A stretch of 6,767 nt of DNA. Origin: CAG-411 sp045124315. GTDB taxonomy: Bacteria > Bacillota > Clostridia > Lachnospirales > Lachnospiraceae. The stretch spans positions 1-6,767 of the forward strand of contig JBGVLO010000059.1 of NCBI GenBank assembly GCA_045124315.1, given 5' to 3'. This document shows positions 1 through 4,683 of this stretch, piece by piece; the stretch's first letter is position 1; every line of letters starts with the position of its first letter. A program made the position numbers and the translations under genes. The notes below the pieces were generated by a model. It ran no database searches and was not told the origin of the DNA. It saw only the letters and a program-made list of their open reading frames with translations.

Positions 1-2
1 CA

Positions 3-260
3 AACAGTGAGTTTGTGGCACTTCTTAAACAGGCACATACAGACAGCTCCAAGATGGCAGAAGTTATCGGAGTATCAGATGCACAGCTCCGCTTCGTAAC
101 CAACAGCCAGTCCGGTATGGGACTGTTAAAGTGCGGTAATGTGGTAATTCCGTTTGATAATCAGATTAGAAAAGATACCAGTCTTTATAAGCTATACAAC
201 ACGAATTTACACGAAAAAATTATTGAAATGAAAGAGAAGGAAAAGCAGAAAAATTCATAG
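3..260 (+). CDS. VirB4-like conjugation ATPase, C-terminal end (5' cut by window)
   Basis: This is the last 86 codons of a gene that enters from the left edge; the frame is open from base 3 and ends at TAG 258-260. The residues match my recollection of the C-terminus of VirB4/TrsE-type ATPases of Firmicutes conjugative elements (Tn1549/CTn type), especially the stretches ALLKQAHTDSSKMAEVIGVS, LLKCGNVVIPFDN and LYKLYNTN, followed by a lysine/glutamate-rich tail. VirB4 proteins are membrane-associated ATPases that energise assembly of the type IV secretion channel during conjugation. The Walker motifs lie upstream of the window, so the integrity of the enzyme cannot be judged. The GTG at base 15 is an internal valine, not a start. 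In related elements the next gene is usually the CD1108-family protein; here a nuclease-like gene lies between them. Confidence 0.85.
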   Translation, partial: NSEFVALLKQAHTDSSKMAEVIGVSDAQLRFVTNSQSGMGLLKCGNVVIPFDNQIRKDTSLYKLYNTNLHEKIIEMKEKEKQKNS

Positions 261-286
261 TATAATTGTGACACTTATGGTAAAAT

Positions 287-316
287 CGTATCAGATGTCG
301 AAAGATGTCTGATACG
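287..316 (+). promoter_or_regulatory. GAAA-capped hairpin in the leader of the nuclease-like gene
   Basis: A 13-bp stem (287-299 with 304-316, including two adjacent G-U pairs) closes a GAAA tetraloop at 300-303. It lies between the VirB4-like stop and the ribosome binding site of the next gene, whose ATG is 20 bases downstream. No T-run follows (the next bases are AAAAGG), so it is not a standard intrinsic terminator. As RNA it could be a processing or stability element; as DNA the outer 9-bp perfect palindrome could be an operator. The structure is seen directly; the role is inferred. Confidence 0.5.
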
Positions 317-336
317 AAAAGGAAAGGACGAGAAAT

Positions 337-861
337 ATGAACAAAAGTGTCAGTATTATTACGGATTTGGATGGTTCAAAAATAGCCCTTATTAATGATA
401 TAAGATTTAAGTCGAGGAAGGGGATAGATTGGAATGAAGTAGAGCAGTATCTGAAAGAATATATTGGAGAATACTTTGAAATATCCGAAACCTCAGAGAA
501 AATATATATCGGTTCTGATTTTCCGGATGAGTTCAGTCATTCAAATGATACAAAGGGATTAAAAGGTGCAAATATGAAAGCGAAGGCAAACATTACGCCT
601 GCTATTGGTGAACTTATCCAGATTGCTTCTGAAAAGGCACAGTATCCTGATTATAACAATAAACATGGTGCAAAGGCACAATTTGGATGGTATCGTTATA
701 ATACAAGATTTGGAATACCGGTTTATGATGAAGATGGAAATCTGGAGCGTTATAACATTTTTTCGACAAGAATGCTTGTAAGATGTGATGCAGATGGAAA
801 ACTTTATCTATATGATTTGGTAAGAACAAAAAAAGAAACGAGCAAGCCGCATGAGCAATAG
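337..861 (+). CDS. Putative BECR-fold (PBECR-like) nuclease-domain protein
   Basis: This is a complete 174-aa protein with start ATG 337 and a purine-rich ribosome binding site (GGAAAGGA, 321-328) eight bases upstream. It has no signal peptide or membrane segment, so it is presumably cytoplasmic. Residues 1-45 form a small N-terminal part (ITDLDGSKIALINDIRF, then DWNEVEQYLKEYIGEYFEI). Residues 55-172 resemble the phage/ICE barnase-EndoU-colicin-RelE-like nuclease families (PBECR) in polyvalent proteins of gut Firmicutes: IYIGSDFPDEF (56-66), a lysine/alanine-rich stretch around 75-85, FGWYRYNTRFGIPVYDEDG (116-134), LERYNIFSTRMLVR (136-149) and DGKLYLYDLVRTKKETS (153-169). Candidate catalytic residues are H110, R120, R124 and the lysines and threonine of the final motif, but I cannot assign them. 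It sits between two conjugation genes and is probably cargo, perhaps a toxin, an anti-defence factor or an RNA-processing enzyme. No antitoxin-like partner is visible. The family match is from memory and the function is inferred. Confidence 0.65.
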   Translation: MNKSVSIITDLDGSKIALINDIRFKSRKGIDWNEVEQYLKEYIGEYFEISETSEKIYIGSDFPDEFSHSNDTKGLKGANMKAKANITPAIGELIQIASEKAQYPDYNNKHGAKAQFGWYRYNTRFGIPVYDEDGNLERYNIFSTRMLVRCDADGKLYLYDLVRTKKETSKPHEQ

Positions 862-978
862 CTGTACGGTAGTAAACTTCGTTTCTTTCTAACACCTATA
901 ATATAGGTATATGTATTGTTTGTCAAGAAGAAAATCTTGAGCAGAACGAAAAACAAAAGGAAAAAATCACATTTAACT
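862..978. other. Intergenic spacer with two small inverted repeats
   Basis: This AT-rich spacer between the nuclease-like gene and the terminator holds a 6-bp inverted repeat with a 3-base loop (894-899 with 903-908), which contains a TATAAT hexamer at 897-902. A second 6-bp repeat with a 6-base loop follows (TCAAGA 923-928 with TCTTGA 935-940). I found no good -35 box at proper distance from the TATAAT, so a promoter for the next gene is possible but weakly supported. No coding frame stands out. Confidence 0.3.
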
Positions 979-1017
979 AAGCCGTTATGGAGCGTACATC
1001 TTCATGGCGGCTTTTTT
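979..1017 (+). terminator. Rho-independent terminator before the CD1108-family gene
   Basis: An 11-bp stem (979-989 with 1003-1013, including two T-G pairs) encloses a 13-base loop and runs into six consecutive T residues (1012-1017). This is the classic layout of an intrinsic terminator on the plus strand. It lies less than 30 bases before the start of the next gene, so it would end or attenuate transcription from the VirB4/nuclease side just ahead of the CD1108-family gene. Confidence 0.8.
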
Positions 1018-1044
1018 GTTGGCATTTGAAAGAAGGTGAGAAAA

Positions 1045-2448
1045 TTGAAAATCAAAAAGGTCGATGACAAGCCTATGGTAATCCATACCAAGAAGAAAGC
1101 AAAGCTTCATACACATGAACCAAAGAAAGCGTCCATCAAAGCTTCCAACATTTATACGGTTGACCGCAGTCCGAAGATTAAAGGGTCGAAGATTGCAACT
1201 ACTGAAAACAAGAAGTTTCGGAGAAGTACGATTCATCCGGTTGATAAAGCAAAGAAGGGGATGTTCAGGCAGTACCGGGCAGCATTGAAGGAATCTAAGC
1301 AGTCCATTAAGACAAAAAATTCTTCCATTAAGGTGGCAGGTGCAGCCGGGGCACAGACGGCGTTAAGCCAGATGGAAGGCGGTGAGGAAGTAAAGGATGC
1401 GGCAAATATTGCTTATGTTGCAACAAGACCGGTAACGGGGACAGCAGCCGGAGCAGAGACAGGTCCGTATGCTCCTCTGAATGGTATGGCTGTGGGTAAG
1501 GCAGTTGGAGATAAGCTGGATAAAATGGATGCCAAGAGAAACAGCAGAAACCGGAAGATTAAGTTCTTTCTTGATAAGATGAAAGCAGAGGGTGAGCAGC
1601 AGGATAGTTTTGCAAAGCTTGTTAAGGATTTGTTTATCAATAAAATGGCACTTCCGCTGAAAAAGATTATGGTTGCAGTGGGAGGATTTTTGCTGGTACT
1701 TGTGTTACTCATTGCTGTAACAGTTCTTCCGGTAGTAGCAGTAATTGCTATTCTCTACAATTCGCCATTTGCTTTCTTTCTCCTACCACTGGAGTCGGGG
1801 GATACAGTGACTACGGTTACAAGTGCATATGTCTCGGAGTGTAACAGGGATATAAACACTCTGGCAAATGAACACACAGGATACGATACCGGGCAGATAG
1901 TATATGTGGATTTTGAAGGGGAAAGTGCAGGAAACTTCAATGATATTGTCACCATCTATATGGTCAAATATGGCGTTGGGGATACTGCTACCGTTATGAA
2001 TGATACCTCCAAAAACAGGCTCAAAGAGGTATTTGACGATATGTGTTCCTACACAACAAGTTCCGGAAGTGAAACCACTGAAAATGAGGATGGTTCAACC
2101 ACTACACAGACTGTATTGTATGTCAATGTGAAGCTGAAAACCTGTTATGACATGATAACGGAATATAATTTTGATTCAGATCAAATCGAACTGGCTGAGT
2201 ATGCCCGTTTAAAAGGATTATATGTAGAGCAGATCAAAACCTGGCGTGATGCCTGCATGAATGCGAATGGTGGTGTTGCCAAGGAAGCTGCAAAGCTAAA
2301 TCGTGAGCTTAAAGAAGAACAGAAAACTCGTAAAAAACTAGAAAAAGAAATACAGCGTAAGGATAAGGCATTGGCTGAGGCTGCCGCTCTACTTGTACTA
2401 TCAAAAAAAGCAAATGCGATCTGTGGTGAGTCAGAGGACGATCAATAA
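1045..2448 (+). CDS. Truncated CD1108-family conjugation protein fused in frame to IS3 OrfA C-terminus
   Basis: The 467-codon frame has two origins. Residues 1 to about 380 match the CD1108-family mobile-element protein of Tn1549/CTn-type elements: a lysine-rich cytoplasmic tail (KKVDDKPMVIHTKKKAKLH), an alanine/glycine-rich middle (about 95-150), a strongly hydrophobic membrane segment at about 209-238, and an outside region with KLKTCYDMITEYNFDSDQ. Full-length members continue into cell-wall hydrolase domains (lysozyme-like and NlpC/P60 or CHAP type) that open the peptidoglycan during conjugation; these are absent here. From about residue 381 (IELAEYARLKGLYVEQ) the sequence becomes the C-terminal part of an IS3 OrfA. 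TTG 1045 is preferred because AAGGTGAG (1034-1040) is an ideal ribosome binding site five bases before it; the GTG at 1036 lies inside that site. The product may be made and membrane-anchored but should lack hydrolase activity. Confidence 0.75.
   Translation: MKIKKVDDKPMVIHTKKKAKLHTHEPKKASIKASNIYTVDRSPKIKGSKIATTENKKFRRSTIHPVDKAKKGMFRQYRAALKESKQSIKTKNSSIKVAGAAGAQTALSQMEGGEEVKDAANIAYVATRPVTGTAAGAETGPYAPLNGMAVGKAVGDKLDKMDAKRNSRNRKIKFFLDKMKAEGEQQDSFAKLVKDLFINKMALPLKKIMVAVGGFLLVLVLLIAVTVLPVVAVIAILYNSPFAFFLLPLESGDTVTTVTSAYVSECNRDINTLANEHTGYDTGQIVYVDFEGESAGNFNDIVTIYMVKYGVGDTATVMNDTSKNRLKEVFDDMCSYTTSSGSETTENEDGSTTTQTVLYVNVKLKTCYDMITEYNFDSDQIELAEYARLKGLYVEQIKTWRDACMNANGGVAKEAAKLNRELKEEQKTRKKLEKEIQRKDKALAEAAALLVLSKKANAICGESEDDQ
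2185..2448 (+). pseudogene. IS3 transposase OrfA, 5'-truncated fragment
   Basis: About 87 codons of an IS3 OrfA remain, continuous with the CD1108 reading frame. Typical signatures are ELAEYARLKGLYVEQIKTWR, then MNANGGVAKEAAKLN, a long charged coiled-coil segment (ELKEEQKTRKKLEKEIQRK) and KALAEAAALLVLSKKANAIC, ending with an acidic tail and TAA at 2446-2448. OrfA normally carries the DNA-binding helix-turn-helix in its first 80 or so residues; that part is gone. The leucine-rich coiled coil, which in IS3 elements promotes multimerisation with OrfA or OrfAB, is retained. Confidence 0.75.
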
Positions 2449-2510
2449 GCGCCTCAGATCGCAAGGAAGCAGTTAAGCTTATTGATGAGGCAGTAACAAA
2501 TGGAGCTCGT

Positions 2511-3536
2511 TTGTCTAAAGCATGTGAGCGTTTAGGTATCACAGAAAGAACCTATTACCGCTGGCAGAAACTAAATAAAACGTATGAAACTTACGAGGAT
2601 AGACGTGCTTTTGCAGACCATTCAAACCCTGCAAATAAGCTGTCCGAATCCGAACGCTCACAGATACTTGAAACCTGCAATAGTGAACGTTTTGCAGACA
2701 TGCCACCATGTCAGATTGTTCCTGCTCTGGCAGATGAGGGCACCTACATTGCCTCAGAATCAACTTTTTATCGTGTATTGAAGGAAGCCAAGATGCAATC
2801 TCATAGAGGCCGCAGTCAGACACCAGGGAAGCATGCAAAGCCAACATCATATACAGCAACTGCTCCAAATCAGGTATGGACATGGGATATCACATATCTT
2901 AATGGTCCAATCAAAGGTATGTTCTATTATCTTTATCTGATTATTGATTTATTCAGCCGAGACATTGTGGGCTGGGAAGTCTGGTCTGAAGAATCGGCAG
3001 AACATGCCAGTGAACTCATTACCAGAGCCTGTCTTTCTCAAAAAAGACTTACCACAACACCACTTGTATTGCACTCCGATAACGGCTCTCCAATGAAAGG
3101 TTCCACAATGTTAGAAAACTTATATGCACTTGGCATAACGCCATCGAATAGCAGACCACGTGTAAGCAATGATAACCCTTATTCTGAGTCTTTATTCCGC
3201 ACTTTGAAGTACAGACCGAATTGTCAGCCAAAAGGCTTTGAAACGCTTGAAGCAGCCCGTGGTTGGTGTTCACGTTTCGGCAAATGGTATCGCTTCGAAC
3301 ACCATCACAGCGGAATTCAGTTTTTAACGCCAGCAGAACGCCATGAAGGAAAAGGGAAGCAAATCCTTGCCAAGCGTCGCGATGTGTATGAAGCCGCTAA
3401 AGCAGCTCATCCTGAACGTTGGGGGTCAAGAGACACCCGTAACTGGGATGACGTAATTGAGGTACATTTAAATCCAGATAAAGTATCGGAAACAACCGAA
3501 GTAAATTTTGAGAGTTATGAAGCGACAGCTTCATAA
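2511..3536 (+). CDS. IS3-family transposase OrfB (DDE integrase-like)
   Basis: This is the catalytic transposase subunit, about 341 aa from TTG 2511. The frame is open from 2430, and the residues SASDRKEAVKLIDEAVTNGA upstream of 2511 clearly belong to the family, so the natural protein starts further up, by frameshift from OrfA or at a non-standard start. In the 341-residue numbering, the N-terminal helix-turn-helix (SKACERLGITERTYYRW) is followed by the HTH_21-like segment (about 45-100) and the rve integrase core. The catalytic triad is D126 (WTWDITYL), D190 (HSDNGSP) and E226 (SNDNPYSES), giving DD(35)E spacing. The C-terminus has HHHSGIQFLTPAERH. No stop or frameshift interrupts the core, so catalysis should be intact. 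It lies in the -1 frame relative to OrfA, as usual for IS3 elements. Confidence 0.9.
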   Translation: MSKACERLGITERTYYRWQKLNKTYETYEDRRAFADHSNPANKLSESERSQILETCNSERFADMPPCQIVPALADEGTYIASESTFYRVLKEAKMQSHRGRSQTPGKHAKPTSYTATAPNQVWTWDITYLNGPIKGMFYYLYLIIDLFSRDIVGWEVWSEESAEHASELITRACLSQKRLTTTPLVLHSDNGSPMKGSTMLENLYALGITPSNSRPRVSNDNPYSESLFRTLKYRPNCQPKGFETLEAARGWCSRFGKWYRFEHHHSGIQFLTPAERHEGKGKQILAKRRDVYEAAKAAHPERWGSRDTRNWDDVIEVHLNPDKVSETTEVNFESYEATAS

Positions 3537-3719
3537 CTGAAGATTGATCTGCATAATCCAAAAATTATCTAGGCATAATTTATCATTCAGCGAACGGAAC
3601 ATCAGCAAGGATGTTTGTCAATGACGGATAGATTCTTCCTGGATACCATCGGGAAAGCAGATAATCAACCATAGTAACCAATAAAAATTTGAAAAGATTT
3701 ACTGACATCTAGCTTGACA
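3537..3719 (+). repeat. IS3 right arm and putative right terminal inverted repeat
   Basis: This is noncoding sequence after the OrfB stop. The last bases (3702-3719, ending in CTTGACA) look like the outer end of IS3 elements of this subgroup, which would read TGTCAAG inward from the other strand. Two small hairpins lie within it: AACATC 3598-3603 with GATGTT 3610-3615, and AATTAT/ATAATT near 3563-3579. The absence of a partner left repeat in the window prevents confirmation by pairing. Confidence 0.45.
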
Positions 3720-3812
3720 AACGGCGATCATGAGATATATCTATCGGATGCGAGAAAAGTTGCTCCAGAAAAATGGAAGACGGTTATTAGACATCCGATT
3801 AAGAAAAAATAA
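3720..3812 (+). pseudogene. Orphan C-terminal coding remnant, family not recognised
   Basis: Immediately after the putative IS end, one frame reads as convincing protein for 30 codons (GDHEIYLSDARKVAPEKW, then KTVIRHPIKKK) and stops at TAA 3810-3812. The upstream frame crosses the IS right arm and meets TGA at 3690-3692, so no start codon belongs to it. It looks like the 3' end of a gene into which the IS inserted, or which was joined to the IS by a deletion. It does not look like the missing part of the CD1108 gene. I do not recognise the family. The amino-acid composition is coding-like, but the stretch is short. Confidence 0.4.
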
Positions 3813-3978
3813 AATTCTTATTTTCGGAATTAAACAAATTTGAATTCTCACTTGGGGTATTTTAAGGGATTTAATAACTGTTATATTTTGTTATAGAAAT
3901 CTTGTAAAACCCTTGAAAACACTAAATTTTTCGTAGGTGTCCTCTCCATCACATCTTGTATCGTGATATATCGTTCTA

Positions 3979-4016
3979 CCCTTGTTTACGAACCCTCATA
4001 AGGGAAAAAACAAGGG
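3979..4016. repeat. Nested inverted repeat in AT-rich intergenic DNA
   Basis: CCCTTGTTT (3979-3987) and AAACAAGGG (4008-4016) form a perfect 9-bp outer repeat. Inside it, CCCT (3993-3996) and AGGG (4001-4004) form a 4-bp stem with a CATA loop. The rest of 3813-4048 is AT-rich, with no plus-strand gene. On the minus strand, 3995 down to 3891 carries a 34-codon open frame without a start codon. The repeat could be a recombinase or repressor site or a weak structural element; no T-run follows it. Confidence 0.45.
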
Positions 4017-4048
4017 AAAGAAAATCAGGTTACAACTTATAACATATT

Positions 4049-4350
4049 ATGAAAAGGGCAGTTGGAACTGGATGGAATGCTTATAATACATTTTCAGAAG
4101 GGATTGATTGGATGAACATAATATATGCAGATTACAACATTTACCACAACAGCATTGATATATGCACTTATGCCGGATATATTCTACGGATTGACTGTGC
4201 AAAGGCAGGGGAAGGATTAAAGACTACTCCTAATTCAGAGTGTGCCTTAAATGCCCTTGCAATAGATAATCCACTAGAATATGCCAGACTGTATCTCGTG
4301 GAACTATGCAGATATGGATTGATACGGAGGATTCATTAGAAATTTGGTGA
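4049..4350 (+). pseudogene. DUF6061-like small protein gene, frameshifted near its 3' end
   Basis: The frame from ATG 4049 reads through NIYHNSIDICTYAGYILRID and ALAIDNPLEYARLYL, a pattern I associate with DUF6061-type small proteins of Clostridia mobile elements (a short beta-rich part, then a D-N-P-x-E-YA-x-L helix). After LYL the frame becomes atypical and stops at 4337-4339. In the neighbouring frame from 4300 it resumes as GTMQIWIDTEDSLEIW and ends at TGA 4348-4350, which fits the expected DG-x-MQ-x-W ending. A one-base loss at about 4298-4299 (CTCGTGGA where CTCGATGGA would restore LDGT) explains the break. The start is uncertain: ATG 4112 has a better ribosome binding site (AGAAGG, 4096-4101) than ATG 4049. 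The function of the family is unknown. A sequencing error is also possible. Confidence 0.55.
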
Positions 4351-4545
4351 TTTGTATACAAGGCAAGACTATAATCCGGTACATCCTGTTAAAATGATAA
4401 AAAATCAAAGTTCTTTAGCTTAAAAGCTACGAAGTACGAATCTGATTGTTAGAATTGCAAAAGTGAACGTTACAAATAAAGCGGTCAGGGGCGCGAAGGG
4501 CATGGTTAGCGTAAAGAAGAGAAAAGGTAAGGTTAATAATGGTAG

Positions 4546-4600
4546 AGACTAAGTAAAGTGTCGGAAAATGAAACAATTTTTCCGACACTTTACTTAGTCT
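4546..4600. repeat. Perfect 23-bp inverted repeat with 9-base loop upstream of the chemoreceptor gene
   Basis: Bases 4546-4568 are exactly complementary to 4578-4600, separated by TGAAACAAT. The right arm ends at the first base of the predicted -35 box of the chemoreceptor promoter. Neither side is followed by the T-run expected of an intrinsic terminator, although such a long stem could still insulate the gene from upstream transcription. Other readings are a palindromic operator or the folded remnant of a small mobile element. The perfect arms suggest selection or recent origin. Confidence 0.7.
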
Positions 4601-4628
4601 TTACAAAAATGAATATCAATGTTAAAAT
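4600..4628 (+). promoter_or_regulatory. Sigma-A-type promoter for the chemoreceptor gene
   Basis: TTTACA (4600-4605) and TAAAAT (4623-4628) each match the vegetative -35 and -10 consensus at five of six positions, with the optimal 17-base spacing. Transcription would start near 4635, giving a leader of roughly 50 bases. I looked for a motility sigma-28-type promoter (TAAA, 15 bases, GCCGATAA) and found only a partial GATAA without its partner. AT-rich DNA makes chance matches easy, so this is a prediction. Confidence 0.45.
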
Positions 4629-4683
4629 TAAAATAACTGATAATTTAAATGAATAATTGCAAATTATTAGAAAGGTGGTATTT

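Larger units (their letters stand above)
2185..3719 (+). mobile_element. IS3-family insertion sequence, truncated at its left side
   Basis: The element consists of the C-terminal half of OrfA, a complete OrfB one frame back (-1), and a 183-bp noncoding right arm ending at a plausible IS3-type terminus, ACATCTAGCTTGACA (3705-3719). The left boundary is the fusion with the CD1108 gene, somewhere between about 2182 and 2194. The start of OrfA with its helix-turn-helix and the left inverted repeat are missing, and I found no matching TGTCAAGCTAGATGTC sequence elsewhere in the window. The copy is therefore probably not mobile by itself, though OrfB could act on other copies if OrfA is supplied. 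The exact right end is inferred from recalled IS3 termini and could be off by a few bases. Confidence 0.7.

Noticed and set aside
614..895. Minus-strand 93-codon frame opposite the nuclease-like gene
   Set aside because: Its composition is rich in His, Tyr and Cys, it has no ribosome binding site, and it lies opposite a well-supported plus-strand gene.
919..940. TGTCAAG at about 922 as the missing IS left end
   Set aside because: Only the first seven bases agree with the expected inverted repeat of the right end, and it lies far from the OrfA fragment on the other side of intact genes.
1413..1712. Minus-strand 99-codon frame opposite the CD1108-family gene
   Set aside because: Low-complexity Ser/Pro/Ala-rich translation and no family resemblance; it is a shadow of the plus-strand coding sequence.
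2403..2410. A7G run as the programmed -1 frameshift site between OrfA and OrfB
   Set aside because: A -1 shift there reaches TGA at 2427-2429 before the OrfB frame opens, so it cannot make a fusion transposase.
2539..2883. Minus-strand 114-codon frame inside the transposase
   Set aside because: It overlaps the conserved OrfB core and has no start signal or recognisable motif.
3630..3680. Short plus-strand frame MTDRFFLDTIGKADNQP in the IS right arm
   Set aside because: It is only 17 codons in noncoding IS sequence, with no ribosome binding site; probably chance.
4463..4552. 29-codon plus-strand frame from GTG, reading VNVTNKAVRGAKGMVSVKKR
   Set aside because: The residues look mildly coding-like and could be a gene-end scrap, but it is short, has no ribosome binding site or recognised family, and its stop lies within the 23-bp inverted repeat.
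4617..4643. Sigma-28 (motility) promoter upstream of the chemoreceptor
   Set aside because: Only GATAA at the -10 side is present; no TAAA lies 15 bases upstream and the GCC is missing. The sigma-A-type boxes fit better.
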